Of a stretch of DNA of 64,000 bases, positions 9,465-18,753 are shown piece after piece (position 1 is the first letter of the stretch; each line of letters starts with the position of its first letter). The DNA comes from Frigoribacterium sp. ACAM 257 (GTDB lineage Bacteria; Actinomycetota; Actinomycetes; Actinomycetales; Microbacteriaceae). Below the pieces are notes generated by a model. That model was given only the letters and a program-made list of their open reading frames with translations, did no database searches and was not told where the DNA came from. The stretch lies in contig NZ_VOLO01000002.1 in assembly GCF_007954365.1 (NCBI RefSeq), forward strand, positions 434,001-498,000, given 5' to 3'. A program made the translations under genes and the position numbers.

Positions 9465-9950
9465 GTGGCTCAGATCGCAGATTCCATCGACCAGGCTCCC
9501 GAGAGCTTCACCACCGAGAGCTCGGCTCCCGAGGCCCAGGCGACGCCCCGCGCCGTCCTGAACGTCTCCGGCTCGGCCGTCGGCCGCCGCAAGGAGGCCA
9601 TCGCCCGTGCACGCCTCGTGCCCGGCACCGGCACCTTCGTGGTCAACGGCCGCACGCTCGAGGAGTACTTCCCGAACAAGCTGCACCAGCAGCTGATCAA
9701 CGACCCGTTCAAGGTCCTCGACCTGCTCGGTGCCTACGACGTCACCGTCAAGGTCACCGGCGGCGGCCCCTCGGGCCAGGCGGGCGCGCTGCGTCTCGCC
9801 ATCGCGCGCACGCTGAACGAGATCGACCGCGAGAACAACCGTGCCACCCTCAAGAAGGCCGGCTTCCTCACCCGTGACGCCCGCGTCATCGAGCGCAAGA
9901 AGGCCGGTCTCAAGAAGGCCCGCAAGGCCTCGCAGTTCTCGAAGCGCTAG
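9465..9950 (+). CDS. rpsI: 30S ribosomal protein S9
   Basis: 161-aa S9, whose basic tail reaches the P-site tRNA. The core [54 protein letters not shown] and the end [12 protein letters not shown] (a C-terminal Arg contacts tRNA) are all present. The N-terminus carries about 35 extra residues of acidic/Ala-rich sequence, common in actinobacteria. GTG start behind AAGGA; 32 nt after rplM. Confidence 0.97.
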   Translation: MAQIADSIDQAPESFTTESSAPEAQATPRAVLNVSGSAVGRRKEAIARARLVPGTGTFVVNGRTLEEYFPNKLHQQLINDPFKVLDLLGAYDVTVKVTGGGPSGQAGALRLAIARTLNEIDRENNRATLKKAGFLTRDARVIERKKAGLKKARKASQFSKR

Positions 9951-9980
9951 TCGCACTCCCACACACAGGCAGGTCTCGCG

Positions 9981-11342
9981 ATGTCGCGTCTCTTCGGTAC
10001 CGACGGCGTTCGGGGACTTGCCAACCGTGAGCTGACCGCCGCGCTCGCCCTGGGCCTCGCCCAGGCGAGCGCGGTGGTGCTCACGAAGGGGCACCATGCC
10101 GAGGCTCGTCGTGCCGAGGGCAGGCGCCCCGTTGCGGTGGTCGCCCGCGACCCCCGCATCTCGGGGGAGTTCATCACCGCCGCCGTCTCGGCGGGCCTGG
10201 CCAGCTCCGGCGTCGACGTGCTCGACGCCGGGGTCATCCCGACCCCCGCGGCGGCTTTCCTCGTCGACGACATCGGCGCCGACTTCGGCGTCATGATCAG
10301 TGCCTCGCACAACCCGGCGCCCGACAACGGCATCAAGTTCTTCGCGTTCGGCGGCACGAAGCTGCCCGACGAGGTCGAGGACCGCATCGAGGCCGCGATG
10401 AGCGAGCCGCAGCTGATGCCGGTCGGGGGCGACGTCGGCCGCATCCGCCGGTTCGCCGACGCCGAGGACAGGTACGTGCTCCACCTCCTGGGAGCCCTGC
10501 CGAACCGTCTCGACGGCATCCACGTCGTGCTCGACTGCGCCCACGGCGCCGCGGCCGCCGTGTCGCCCGAGGTCTTCACCGACGCCGGGGCGAAGATCAC
10601 CCTGATCGGGGCAGACCCCGACGGCATGAACATCAACGACGGCGTGGGCTCCACCCACCTCGACAACCTGGCCGCGGCGGTGCTCGAGCACGGCGCCGAC
10701 GTCGGCATCGCCCACGACGGCGACTCGGACCGCTGCCTCGCCGTCGACGCGACCGGCGCCGTCGTCGACGGCGACCAGATCATGGCGATCATCGCGGTGG
10801 CGCAGAAAGAGCACGGCAGGCTGGCACACGACACCCTCGTCGCCACGGTGATGAGCAACCTCGGCCTGATCCGTGCCATGGCCGATCACGGCATCACCGT
10901 GCGGCAGACGCGCGTCGGCGACCGGTACGTGCTCGAGGACATGAACGAGCACGGCTTCACCCTGGGCGGCGAGCAGTCGGGCCACATCGTCTTCAGCGAC
11001 TACGCGACCACGGGCGACGGCATCCTCACGGGCCTGTCGCTGGTGGCGCGCATGGCCGAGACCGGCAAGTCCCTCGCCGAGCTGGCGAAGGTCATGACGG
11101 TGTTCCCGCAGATCCTGATCAACGTGGCCGGCGTCGACCGCGAGCGCCTGTCGGGCGACGAGGGCGTGGCCGAGGCCGTCGCCGCCTTCGAGCGCGAGCT
11201 CGGCGACTCGGGCCGTGTGCTGCTCAGGCCGTCGGGCACGGAGCCCGTCGTGCGGGTCATGGTCGAGGCCGCCGACCAGGCGACCGCCGACCGGGTCGCC
11301 CACGCGCTCGCCGACGTCGTCCGCGAGCGCCTCGCCCTGTAG
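9981..11342 (+). CDS. glmM: Phosphoglucosamine mutase
   Basis: Converts glucosamine-6-phosphate to glucosamine-1-phosphate for UDP-GlcNAc and peptidoglycan synthesis. Motifs: N-terminal [14 protein letters not shown], phosphoserine loop [14 protein letters not shown] (about 103), metal loop DGDSDRC (about 247), sugar loop GGEQSGHI (about 330), and phosphate-binding [12 protein letters not shown] near the end. The 453-aa length is normal. It follows rpsI by 30 nt and probably shares its transcript; glmS, the enzyme one step earlier, lies nearby. Confidence 0.97.
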   Translation: MSRLFGTDGVRGLANRELTAALALGLAQASAVVLTKGHHAEARRAEGRRPVAVVARDPRISGEFITAAVSAGLASSGVDVLDAGVIPTPAAAFLVDDIGADFGVMISASHNPAPDNGIKFFAFGGTKLPDEVEDRIEAAMSEPQLMPVGGDVGRIRRFADAEDRYVLHLLGALPNRLDGIHVVLDCAHGAAAAVSPEVFTDAGAKITLIGADPDGMNINDGVGSTHLDNLAAAVLEHGADVGIAHDGDSDRCLAVDATGAVVDGDQIMAIIAVAQKEHGRLAHDTLVATVMSNLGLIRAMADHGITVRQTRVGDRYVLEDMNEHGFTLGGEQSGHIVFSDYATTGDGILTGLSLVARMAETGKSLAELAKVMTVFPQILINVAGVDRERLSGDEGVAEAVAAFERELGDSGRVLLRPSGTEPVVRVMVEAADQATADRVAHALADVVRERLAL

Positions 11343-11444
11343 CGCCTCGCCCGACAGCGCCCCGGCGCGTCGACGGCCCGACCGCGTCGACGTCCTGACC
11401 GCGTCGCGGCCCCGTCGCGCTCGTGGTGCGGGCACGATGGGCCC

Positions 11445-12482
11445 ATGACCCTCCTCGTGCCGGCTGTCGTCTTCGCCGTCCTCTACGTCGTGAGTCGGCG
11501 CCGCGATGCTCGTCGACTCCGCAACGGGGTGTTCCTGGTGGGCGCGCTGGGCTCGCTGCTGCTCGCGGGGGTGCTGGAGCTCGCCGCGGCCAGCGCGCTG
11601 CTCCAGCTCCTCGTCCTCGCCGGAGTCGGGCTCGCGGGCGTGCTGGTCCTGGTGCTCGCCGGGTTCCTGGTCGGCAACGGCGTCACGATGCTCCGCCGGG
11701 AGGGACGCAGCCTCGGCAACCTGCTGTCGCTGATCGCCGGGCTCGCCCTCCTGGTGCTGCCCGCGGCGGCCCTGGCGCTGATCTTCGTCCCGGCCGGCAC
11801 CGAGCTGCCCGCGGGCGTGGTCACGGTGTCGATCGCCCTCGGAGTGCTGATCGTGTTCGCCTGCCTCTACGCGGCAGGCACCTTCGCCGCGTTCGGGTTC
11901 TACTCCCTCGTCTACAGCCGGTACCGCCACACCCGCACCCCCGACGCGCTCGTCGTGCTCGGGTCGGGACTCGTCCGTGGCGAGGTGCCCCCGCTCCTCC
12001 GCAGCAGGCTCGACAGGGCCCTCGCGATCTACCGCTCGGTCCCCGAGGGCACGACGCGACCGCTGCTGGTGCCGTCCGGCGGGCAGGGCGCCGACGAGCC
12101 GCGGCCCGAGGGCGTGGCGATGGCCGAGTACCTGCTGTCCCAGGGGGCGGACCCGTCGGACGTGCACCCCGAGACCGCGTCCACGAGCACCCGCGAGAAC
12201 CTCGTGCTCTCGCGCGAGGTGCAGCGGGCGGCCGGGCGCGAGGGGAGCACGCTCGTCGTGACCAACGACTACCACGTGCTGCGCGCCGCGTTGCTGGCCC
12301 GTGCCGCGGGCAGCGACGCGCAGGTGGTCGGGTCGCCGACGGCGGCGTACTACGTGCCGAGCGCGTTCCTGAGGGAGTACGTCGCCATCATGGTCGAGCA
12401 CCGACGGCTGAACGCGGTGGCGGTCGCGTCCCTCGTGGGCTTCGTCGCCCTGCTGACGGCGGCGTCGCTCGCGCCCCTCTGA
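11445..12482 (+). CDS. YdcF/SanA-like membrane protein with DUF218 domain
   Basis: 345 aa. The N-terminal 165 residues contain four to five hydrophobic helices; the C-terminal half is a DUF218 domain with DALVVLGSG (about 167), LVPSGGQGADEPRPEG (about 207), the typical TSTRENL (about 246) and VTNDYHVLRA (about 268). Members of this family are implicated in envelope integrity, but the chemistry is unknown. A box CACGAT six bases before the ATG fits the leaderless spacing seen elsewhere, although the match is weaker than TANNNT. Convergent with coaA. Confidence 0.8.
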   Translation: MTLLVPAVVFAVLYVVSRRRDARRLRNGVFLVGALGSLLLAGVLELAAASALLQLLVLAGVGLAGVLVLVLAGFLVGNGVTMLRREGRSLGNLLSLIAGLALLVLPAAALALIFVPAGTELPAGVVTVSIALGVLIVFACLYAAGTFAAFGFYSLVYSRYRHTRTPDALVVLGSGLVRGEVPPLLRSRLDRALAIYRSVPEGTTRPLLVPSGGQGADEPRPEGVAMAEYLLSQGADPSDVHPETASTSTRENLVLSREVQRAAGREGSTLVVTNDYHVLRAALLARAAGSDAQVVGSPTAAYYVPSAFLREYVAIMVEHRRLNAVAVASLVGFVALLTAASLAPL

Positions 12483-12497
12483 CGCAGGCGGTGCCCG

Positions 12498-12516
12498 GGA
12501 GGCGGCCCGCGCCTCC
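12498..12516. terminator. Short bidirectional terminator between the DUF218 gene and coaA
   Basis: GGAGGCG / CGCCTCC 7-bp stem in the 42-nt gap between two convergent genes; contains the recurrent GCGCCTCCTG word. Confidence 0.5.
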
Positions 12517-12524
12517 TGCGGGCC

Positions 12525-13469
12525 CTAGATCTTGCGGAGCAGGACCGAGCTGACCTTGTGGTCGGCCGCCTTGCGGAGCACGAGGGTCGCCCGCGAGCGC
12601 GTCGGGAGGACGTTCTCGACCAGGTTGGGCTCGTTCACCGACCGCCACACGGTCGAGGCGAAGGCCCTGGCCTCGGTCTCGTCCATGTCGGCGAACCGGT
12701 GGAAGAACGACCGCTCCTGCGTGAAGGCGCTCTTCTGCAGGGCCAGGAACCGGTCGACGAACCAGCTCTCGATGTCGCTCGTGCGGGCGTCGACGTAGAC
12801 GGTGAAGTCGAACAGGTCGCTGAGCGCGAGTCGCCCGGCGACGGGGGGCTGCAGCACGTTCAGGCCCTCGACGATCAGGATGTCGGGTCGCCGCACGACC
12901 ACCTCGGCCCCGGGCATGATGTCGTAGCTCGTGTGCGAGTAGAACGGCGCACGCACCTCTTCCGCGCCGCTCTTGACCTGCGAGACGAAGCGCAGCAGGT
13001 GTCGTCGGTCGTACGACTCGGGGAAGCCCTTGCGGTCCATGATGCCGCGGCGCTCGAGCTCGGCGTTGGGGTAGAGGAACCCGTCCGTGGTGACGAGCTC
13101 GACGCGGGGCGTGTCGTCCCAGCGGCTGAGGAGCTCGCGCAGGAGGCGCGCGACGGTCGACTTGCCGACCGCCACCGAGCCCGCGACGCCGATGACGAAC
13201 GGGGTGCGCTGCGCCCTCTCGCCGAGGAAGTCGCTGGTGGCCCGGTGCAGGTTGCGCGCGCCTGCGGCGTAGAGGTTGAGGAGGCGGCTGAGCGGCACGT
13301 AGACGTCCTGCACCTCGCGCATGTCGAGCCGGTCGCCGAGGCCGCGCAGCTGCACGATCTCCGTCTCGGTGAGCGGGAGGCGCGTCGCCGGGGCGAGGTC
13401 CGCCCACGCGTCGCGGCCGATCTCGACGAAGGGCGTGGCGTGGGTCGTCGGGGAGCTCGCGTCGGCCAT
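12525..13469 (-). CDS. coaA: Pantothenate kinase (type I)
   Basis: 314-aa prokaryotic type I pantothenate kinase, first step of coenzyme A synthesis. The P-loop [12 protein letters not shown] (about 94), [13 protein letters not shown] (about 120), KGFPESYD (about 143), the FYSHTSYDI segment and [10 protein letters not shown] (about 200) match the family. The start ATG 13469 is preceded by TAGCCT and a 7-base gap. Divergent from glmS across a 93-bp region that carries both promoters. Reading frames running further upstream are only antisense to glmS. Confidence 0.95.
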   Translation of the reverse strand: MADASSPTTHATPFVEIGRDAWADLAPATRLPLTETEIVQLRGLGDRLDMREVQDVYVPLSRLLNLYAAGARNLHRATSDFLGERAQRTPFVIGVAGSVAVGKSTVARLLRELLSRWDDTPRVELVTTDGFLYPNAELERRGIMDRKGFPESYDRRHLLRFVSQVKSGAEEVRAPFYSHTSYDIMPGAEVVVRRPDILIVEGLNVLQPPVAGRLALSDLFDFTVYVDARTSDIESWFVDRFLALQKSAFTQERSFFHRFADMDETEARAFASTVWRSVNEPNLVENVLPTRSRATLVLRKAADHKVSSVLLRKI

Positions 13470-13476
13470 GGGCCCG

Positions 13477-13482
13477 AGGCTA
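13477..13482 (-). promoter_or_regulatory. -10 box for leaderless coaA transcript
   Basis: On the minus strand: TAGCCT, CGGGCCC, ATG. Confidence 0.6.
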
Positions 13483-13549
13483 CCCGGTCGCCGCGGCCCT
13501 GCCCCGGGGCGCGCCCCGGGGCCTCGTCGGCCGGTCGGCGCGAACGCCT

Positions 13550-13555
13550 TAGGAT
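13550..13555 (+). promoter_or_regulatory. -10 box for leaderless glmS transcript
   Basis: TAGGAT, seven bases, ATG 13563. The protein start is fixed independently because GlmS must expose Cys at position 2 (ATG TGT), so this is the best-anchored leaderless promoter in the window. There is no room for a glmS ribozyme. Confidence 0.7.
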
Positions 13556-13562
13556 CGTCTGC

Positions 13563-15422
13563 ATGTGTGGAATCGTGGGATACGTCGGCTCGGCGGGCGT
13601 CGGCGACAAGAGCGTCGATGTGCTGCTCGGGGGCCTGAAGCGCCTCGAGTACCGCGGCTACGACTCGGCCGGCGTCGCCGTGATCGGCGCCGACGGCACG
13701 CTCGACAGCCGCAAGCGCGCCGGCAAGCTCCAGGTGCTGGTCGACGACCTCGAGGCCGACCCCCTGCGCGACGGCCAGACCGGCATCGGGCACACCCGCT
13801 GGGCCACCCACGGCGGACCGACCGACGAGAACGCGCACCCGCACCTCGCCGACGACGGCAAGCTCGCCCTGATCCACAACGGCATCATCGAGAACTTCTC
13901 CGAGCTCAAGGCCGAGCTGCTCGCCGAGGGCGTCGAGTTCCTCAGCGAGACCGACTCCGAGGTCGCGGCGCACCTCGTCGCGCGGGCGTACCGATCCACC
14001 GGCGACCTGGCCGAGGCGCTGCGCACCGTCGTGGCGAGGCTCGACGGCGCCTTCACCCTGCTCGTCGTGCACGCGGACCAGCCCGGCGTCGTCGTCGGTG
14101 CCCGCCGCAACTCGCCGCTCGTGATCGGGCTCGGCGACGGCGAGAACTTCCTCGGCAGCGACGTCGCGGCGTTCGTCGCGCACACCCGTCGCGCGATGTC
14201 GATCGGGCAAGACCAGCTCGTCACCATCCGCCCCGACTCCGTCGAGGTCGTCGGCTTCGACGGGCTCCCCGTCGAGACCAGCGAGTTCGAGATCGACTGG
14301 GACGCCTCGGCCGCCGACAAGGGCGGCTGGTCGAGCTTCATGGCGAAGGAGATCAGCGAGGAGCCCGAGGCGGTCGCCAAGACCCTGCTCGGCCGCGTCT
14401 CCGGCGGCGGCGTCCACCTCAGCGAGCTCGACGGCGTGGCCGACCGCCTCGCGACGGTCGACCGCGTCATCGTCATCGCCTGCGGCACCGCCGCCTACGC
14501 CGGCATCCTCGGCAAGTACGCGATCGAGCAGTGGGCGCGGGTGCCCGTCGAGGTCGAGCTCGCCCACGAGTTCCGCTACCGCGACCCCGTGCTCGACGAG
14601 AAGACCCTGGTGGTCTCGATCAGCCAGTCCGGCGAGACCATGGACACGCTCATGGCCGTCAAGTACGCCCGCGAGCAGGGCGCACAGGTGCTCTCGATCT
14701 GCAACACGCAGGGCTCGACCATCCCGCGCGAGTCCGACGCCGTCATCTACACGCACGCCGGACCCGAGGTCGCCGTGGCCTCGACGAAGGCCTTCCTCGC
14801 GCAGGGGACGGCGCTGTTCCTGCTGGGGCTGCACCTCGCCGGGCTGCGCGGCACGCTCAGCACCGACGAGATCGCCGACCAGGTGGCCGACCTGCAGGCC
14901 ATCCCGGAGAAGATCGAGCGCGTGCTCGAGTCGTCCGAGCGCATCCGCACCCTGGCGGGCTGGATGGCCGACACGCGGTCGGTGCTGTTCCTCGGCCGTC
15001 ACGTGGGCTACCCCATCGCGCTCGAGGGCGCGCTCAAGCTCAAGGAGCTCGCCTACATCCACGCCGAGGGCTTCGCGGCCGGCGAGCTCAAGCACGGACC
15101 GATCGCCCTGATCGAGCCGGGCCAGATCGTCTTCGTCATCGTGCCGTCGCCCCGCGACCCGCGGTCGCTGCACCCGAAGGTCGTCTCGAACATCCAGGAG
15201 ATCCGGGCGCGTGGCGCCCGCGTGATCGCGATCGCAGAAGAGGGCGACGCCGCCGTGCTGCCCTTCGCCGACGAGGTGCTGCACATCCCGCTCGCGGCGC
15301 CGCTCTTCGAGTCGCTGCTCGCGGTCGTGCCGCTGCACGTCTTCGGCATGGAGCTCGCGGCGGCCAAGGGCCTCGACGTGGACCAGCCGCGCAACCTCGC
15401 CAAGTCGGTCACCGTCGAGTAG
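13563..15422 (+). CDS. glmS: Glutamine-fructose-6-phosphate aminotransferase (isomerising)
   Basis: 619-aa enzyme making glucosamine-6-phosphate from fructose-6-phosphate and glutamine. N-terminal class II glutaminase domain (1 to about 230) starting MCGIVGYVG, with catalytic Cys exposed after Met removal, RGYDSAG, and GHTRWATHG; then two SIS sugar-isomerase domains (about 290-430 and 460-610) with [11 protein letters not shown] and the conserved C-terminus [12 protein letters not shown]. First gene of a transcript running through acpS, the two racemase genes and tsaE, since gaps are 29 bp or overlaps. Confidence 0.98.
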   Translation: MCGIVGYVGSAGVGDKSVDVLLGGLKRLEYRGYDSAGVAVIGADGTLDSRKRAGKLQVLVDDLEADPLRDGQTGIGHTRWATHGGPTDENAHPHLADDGKLALIHNGIIENFSELKAELLAEGVEFLSETDSEVAAHLVARAYRSTGDLAEALRTVVARLDGAFTLLVVHADQPGVVVGARRNSPLVIGLGDGENFLGSDVAAFVAHTRRAMSIGQDQLVTIRPDSVEVVGFDGLPVETSEFEIDWDASAADKGGWSSFMAKEISEEPEAVAKTLLGRVSGGGVHLSELDGVADRLATVDRVIVIACGTAAYAGILGKYAIEQWARVPVEVELAHEFRYRDPVLDEKTLVVSISQSGETMDTLMAVKYAREQGAQVLSICNTQGSTIPRESDAVIYTHAGPEVAVASTKAFLAQGTALFLLGLHLAGLRGTLSTDEIADQVADLQAIPEKIERVLESSERIRTLAGWMADTRSVLFLGRHVGYPIALEGALKLKELAYIHAEGFAAGELKHGPIALIEPGQIVFVIVPSPRDPRSLHPKVVSNIQEIRARGARVIAIAEEGDAAVLPFADEVLHIPLAAPLFESLLAVVPLHVFGMELAAAKGLDVDQPRNLAKSVTVE

Positions 15423-15451
15423 CGGACGACGATGACGCACCTCCGCAGATC

Positions 15452-15832
15452 GTGATCGTGGGCATCGGGGTCGACGTGGTCGACCTGGCGCGCTTCGCGA
15501 GCTCGCTCGACCGCACGCCGGCCCTGCGCGCCCGCCTCTTCGGCGACGCCGAGCAGCTGCTGCGCGACGGCTCGCCCCGCCGCGTCGAGTCGCTCGCGGC
15601 GCGCTTCGCCGCGAAGGAGGCGCTGGTCAAGGCCCTGGGCGGCTCGGCCGGGGTGCGGTGGCACGACGTCGTCGTCGAGTCCGACCCCGACGGGGCGCCC
15701 AGCCTCGTGCTCGCGGGGGGAGCGCGGACGCTGGCCGACTCGCGGGGCGTCACGCGCCTCCACCTGTCCCTGAGCCACGACGGCGGGGTGGCCGTCGCGT
15801 ACGTCGTCGCCGAGGGGGCGGTGGTCGCGTGA
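15452..15832 (+). CDS. acpS: Holo-[acyl-carrier-protein] synthase
   Basis: 126-aa AcpS-type phosphopantetheinyl transferase that activates acyl carrier protein. The two signatures are [11 protein letters not shown] (Mg2+-binding Asp) and [13 protein letters not shown] (about 50-62); [13 protein letters not shown] is the third. GTG 15452 is preferred because the product then starts [11 protein letters not shown] 15458 is an alternative two codons later. No clear Shine-Dalgarno. It ends in a GTGA overlap with the next gene. Confidence 0.92.
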   Translation: MIVGIGVDVVDLARFASSLDRTPALRARLFGDAEQLLRDGSPRRVESLAARFAAKEALVKALGGSAGVRWHDVVVESDPDGAPSLVLAGGARTLADSRGVTRLHLSLSHDGGVAVAYVVAEGAVVA

Positions 15833-16917
15833 CGCAGGACGTCCGGCTCGCCGTCGACACGGCGGCGCTCGCCCACAACGTCGGCGTGCTCCGCGAGAGG
15901 GCGGGCGCCGCCCTCGTGATGGCGGTCGTGAAGGCGAACGCCTACGGCCACGGCGCCGTCGAGAGCGCTCGCGCCTTCGCCGCGGCCGGCGTCGACTGGC
16001 TCGGCGTCGCGGACCTCGACGAGGCCCTCGAGCTCCGGAGGGCGGGCCTCACGACGCCGGTGCTCGCCTGGCTGCACGCGCCCGGCGAGACGTTCGAGCA
16101 GGCGGCGCGACACGACGTGACGCCTGCCGTCTCGGACCTCGCGCAGCTCGAGGCCGCCGCGGCCGCGGGCGTGCGCGCCGTCCACCTCTGCGTCGACACC
16201 GGCCTCAGCCGCAACGGCGCCGTCGAGTCGGAGTGGCCGGCCCTGTTCGACCGTGCGGCCGAGCTCGGCGACGTGCTGCCCGTCGAGGGCCTGATGAGCC
16301 ACCTCTCGAACACGTCGCCCGAGGAGGACGGGCTGCAGCTCGCCTCCTTCCTCCGAGCCTCGGCCGCCCTCGGCGAGCGGGGGATCGAGCCGCCGCTGCG
16401 GCACGTCGCGGCGTCGGCGGCGGCCCTGCACTACGAGGGCTCGCACGGCACGATGGTGCGCTTCGGCCTCGCCGCCTACGGGCTCAGCCCGTTCCCCGAC
16501 CGCACGTCCGCCGACCTCGGGCTCCGCCCGGCGATGACGATGACGGCGCCCGTGACGTCGACCAAGCGGGTGCCCGCCGGCGAGGGCGTCTCGTACGGCT
16601 ACCTGTTCCGCCCCGAGCGCGACACCACCATCGCCGTCGTCCCCGTCGGCTACTCCGACGGGATCGACCGTGCCGCGAGCGACCGGGCGTCCGTGACGAT
16701 CGGCCGGCGCACCTACCGCGTGCGCGGCCGCATCGCCATGAACGCCCTCGTGATCGACGTCGGCGACGACCCCGTCGAGGTCGGGGACGAGGTCGTGCTG
16801 TTCGGCGACCCGGCACTCGGGCGACAGGGCGCCGACGACTGGGCGCGCGCCTCCGGCAGCATCACCTGGGACGTCGTCGCCTCGCTCTCCGCCCGTCTCC
16901 CGAGGAGCACCACATGA
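15829..16917 (+). CDS. alr: Alanine racemase
   Basis: 362-aa PLP-dependent racemase supplying D-alanine for peptidoglycan. The PLP lysine lies in AVVKANAYGHGAVE (about 30-43), the textbook motif; the C-terminal domain has the catalytic Tyr in EGVSYGYLF and VVPVGYSDGIDR, and IAMNALVIDVGDD. Start GTG 15829 overlaps the acpS stop; its own stop overlaps the ATG of a second, diverged racemase-like gene. In other actinobacteria a single alr precedes tsaE. Confidence 0.93.
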   Translation: MTQDVRLAVDTAALAHNVGVLRERAGAALVMAVVKANAYGHGAVESARAFAAAGVDWLGVADLDEALELRRAGLTTPVLAWLHAPGETFEQAARHDVTPAVSDLAQLEAAAAAGVRAVHLCVDTGLSRNGAVESEWPALFDRAAELGDVLPVEGLMSHLSNTSPEEDGLQLASFLRASAALGERGIEPPLRHVAASAAALHYEGSHGTMVRFGLAAYGLSPFPDRTSADLGLRPAMTMTAPVTSTKRVPAGEGVSYGYLFRPERDTTIAVVPVGYSDGIDRAASDRASVTIGRRTYRVRGRIAMNALVIDVGDDPVEVGDEVVLFGDPALGRQGADDWARASGSITWDVVASLSARLPRSTT

Positions 16918-18107
16918 CGGCCTGGCTGCGCCGAGCGACGATCGACCTGGGCGCCTACCGCGCGAACCTGACCTCGTTGATCGAGCGCATGGCGCCGGTC
17001 GAGGTGCTCGCCATCGTCAAGGCCGACGCCTACTCGCTGGGCGCGGACGTGATCGTGCCCGAGGCGCTCGCCGCGGGGATCCGCTGGTTCGGCACGGTCG
17101 AGCCGCAGCCCGCGTACGAGATGCGCCGCGCGGGCGTCGGCGACGAGGCGTCGTTCTTCGCGTGGCAGCTCGGCCCAGACGAGGACTGGGACGCCGCCGT
17201 CCGCCTGCGCGTCGACCTCGGCGTCTCGACCCTCGAGCAGCTCGAGGCGTTCGCGGCGGCGGCGCGCGCCGCCGGGCCGGGGCACGAGGCTCTCGTCCAC
17301 CTCACGATCGACACCGGCCTGCACCGCGAGGGCTGTCTGCCCGCCGACTGGCCCGCCTTCGTCGCGCGCGCCGTCGAGCTGCGCGACGAGGGCACGGTCC
17401 GGCTGCGGGGCGCGTTCTCGCACGTGTCCGAGACGAGCGAGGCCGACGACCACGCCGCCTCCCTGGTGTTCCGCAAGGCGCTCGACGACGCGGAGGCGCT
17501 GGGCGCGACGTTCGAGAAGCGCCACATGTCGTCCAGCTCGGCCGGCATGGAGCACCCCGAGCGACGGTTCGACATGGTCCGGATGGGGTCGAACGGCTAC
17601 GGCAACCCCGTCACCGAGGGCGTGACCGCCGCCGACCGCGGACTCCGGCCCGTGCTGACCCTCGGCGCGCGCGTCGTCCGCGTCAAGCGGGTGGCGGCCG
17701 GCACGGGCGTCTCGTACGACTACACCTGGCGGGCCGAGCGCGACACCACCCTCGCCCTCGTGCCCCTGGGCTACGCCGACGGCGTGAGCCGCCGGGCGCA
17801 GGGGGCGGCCCCGGTCACGATCCGGGGTCGTCGCCACCCGATCGTGGGCCGCGTCGCCATGGACCAGTTCCTGGTCGACGTCGGCGACGAGGCGGTCGAG
17901 GTCGGCGACGAGGTGCTGCTGTTCGGCCCCGGCGACGACGGCGAGCTGACCATCGGCGAGTGGGCCGACCTGACGGACAGCATCCCGGAGGAGGTCTCCT
18001 GCCGCATCGGGGCGCGCGTCCCGCGGCACTACCTGGGGCGGACAGGCCGAGGTGCCGACCTGCCCGGGTCGGGACCCGACGGGACGGCTGCCGGGGCGTC
18101 CTCGTGA
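16914..18107 (+). CDS. Second alanine-racemase-fold PLP enzyme, tandem paralogue
   Basis: 397 aa, same fold and order as the preceding Alr: PLP lysine in AIVKADAYSLGAD (the usual N-A-Y-G-H-G is changed to D-A-Y-S-L-G), TIDTGLHREG, HMSSSSAGM, GVSYDYTW with the Tyr kept, VPLGYADGVSRR, and MDQFLVDVGDEAVEVGDEVLLFG. Catalytic Lys and Tyr are therefore retained while active-site neighbours differ, suggesting an altered substrate. Microbacteriaceae have B-type cross-linked peptidoglycan with D-Orn, D-Lys or D-Dab, so a diamino-acid racemase is an attractive but unproven role. ATGA overlap upstream, GTGA overlap with tsaE. Its last 30 residues are a low-complexity tail. Confidence 0.88.
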   Translation: MTAWLRRATIDLGAYRANLTSLIERMAPVEVLAIVKADAYSLGADVIVPEALAAGIRWFGTVEPQPAYEMRRAGVGDEASFFAWQLGPDEDWDAAVRLRVDLGVSTLEQLEAFAAAARAAGPGHEALVHLTIDTGLHREGCLPADWPAFVARAVELRDEGTVRLRGAFSHVSETSEADDHAASLVFRKALDDAEALGATFEKRHMSSSSAGMEHPERRFDMVRMGSNGYGNPVTEGVTAADRGLRPVLTLGARVVRVKRVAAGTGVSYDYTWRAERDTTLALVPLGYADGVSRRAQGAAPVTIRGRRHPIVGRVAMDQFLVDVGDEAVEVGDEVLLFGPGDDGELTIGEWADLTDSIPEEVSCRIGARVPRHYLGRTGRGADLPGSGPDGTAAGASS

Positions 18108-18682
18108 CCGTGCCGCCGCCTCCTGCGGGCCGGGTGCTGTTCGCCGGCGACCTCGCCGACACCGAGGCCACGGAGGCGCTCGGCCGACGGCTCGCGGGCT
18201 TGCTGCGCGCCGGTGACCTGCTGGTGCTGACGGGGCCGCTGGGCGCCGGCAAGACCACGCTGACCCGCGGCCTCGGTGCCGGGCTGAACGTGCGCGGACA
18301 GGTGGCGAGCCCCACCTTCGTCCTGGCGCGCACGCACCCGACCGGGTCGGGCGTGCCGCTCGTGCACGTCGACGCCTACCGGCTGGGCGGCGCCGACGAG
18401 CTCGACGACCTCGACCTCGACTACGAGGGGTCGGTCGTCGTGGTCGAGTGGGGCGCCGGGCTGCTGGACGGCGTGGCCGAGTCGTGGCTCGACGTCGTGA
18501 TCGAGCGGCCGACCGGCGCGGGCGGCCACCTGAGCGACGGCGACCGGAGCGACGGCGACCGGAGCGACGGAGTCGACGCCCTCGACGACCGCGACCCGGA
18601 CGACGTTCCCGACGAGCCGAGACGCCTCACCGTGACTGCACACGGGCCCCGGTGGAGCGGCGTGCCGGCGCTGGTCCCCTGA
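18104..18682 (+). CDS. tsaE: tRNA t6A synthesis ATPase TsaE
   Basis: 192-aa P-loop ATPase of the t6A37 threonylcarbamoyl-adenosine complex (with TsaB and TsaD). Walker A is TGPLGAGKTTLTRGLG (about 43-58), followed by VASPTFVLARTH, HVDAYRLGG and VVVVEWGAGL. After about residue 140 it carries an insertion with a duplicated SDGDR encoded by a 15-nt repeat (18532-18570). The partners tsaB-rimI-tsaD, normally adjacent, lie 21.8 kb downstream beyond the polysaccharide island. Confidence 0.94.
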   Translation: MTVPPPPAGRVLFAGDLADTEATEALGRRLAGLLRAGDLLVLTGPLGAGKTTLTRGLGAGLNVRGQVASPTFVLARTHPTGSGVPLVHVDAYRLGGADELDDLDLDYEGSVVVVEWGAGLLDGVAESWLDVVIERPTGAGGHLSDGDRSDGDRSDGVDALDDRDPDDVPDEPRRLTVTAHGPRWSGVPALVP

Positions 18683-18712
18683 CGGGGGGCGAGGGGCGGC
18701 GCCACGGGCAGG

Positions 18713-18718
18713 TATGCT
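18713..18718 (+). promoter_or_regulatory. -10 box of the polysaccharide island's first operon
   Basis: TATGCT just after tsaE; with a start near 18725 it leaves a leader of about 29 nt containing GGGAG before ATG 18754. No recognisable -35. Confidence 0.5.
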
Positions 18719-18753
18719 CGGCAGATTCGTCCTCGTACCCGGGAGTGTCGGCA

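Noticed and set aside
9405-12401. Long minus-strand frame over rpsI-glmM-DUF218
   Set aside because: Antisense shadow with biased composition; three well-recognised genes occupy the plus strand.
13470-13562. glmS ribozyme or riboswitch upstream of glmS
   Set aside because: A -10 box lies seven bases before the start codon, leaving no leader; the ribozyme is a Firmicutes feature.
12525-15440. Minus-strand frame continuing from coaA across glmS
   Set aside because: Only the coaA part (to 13469) has family motifs and a promoter; the rest is antisense to glmS.
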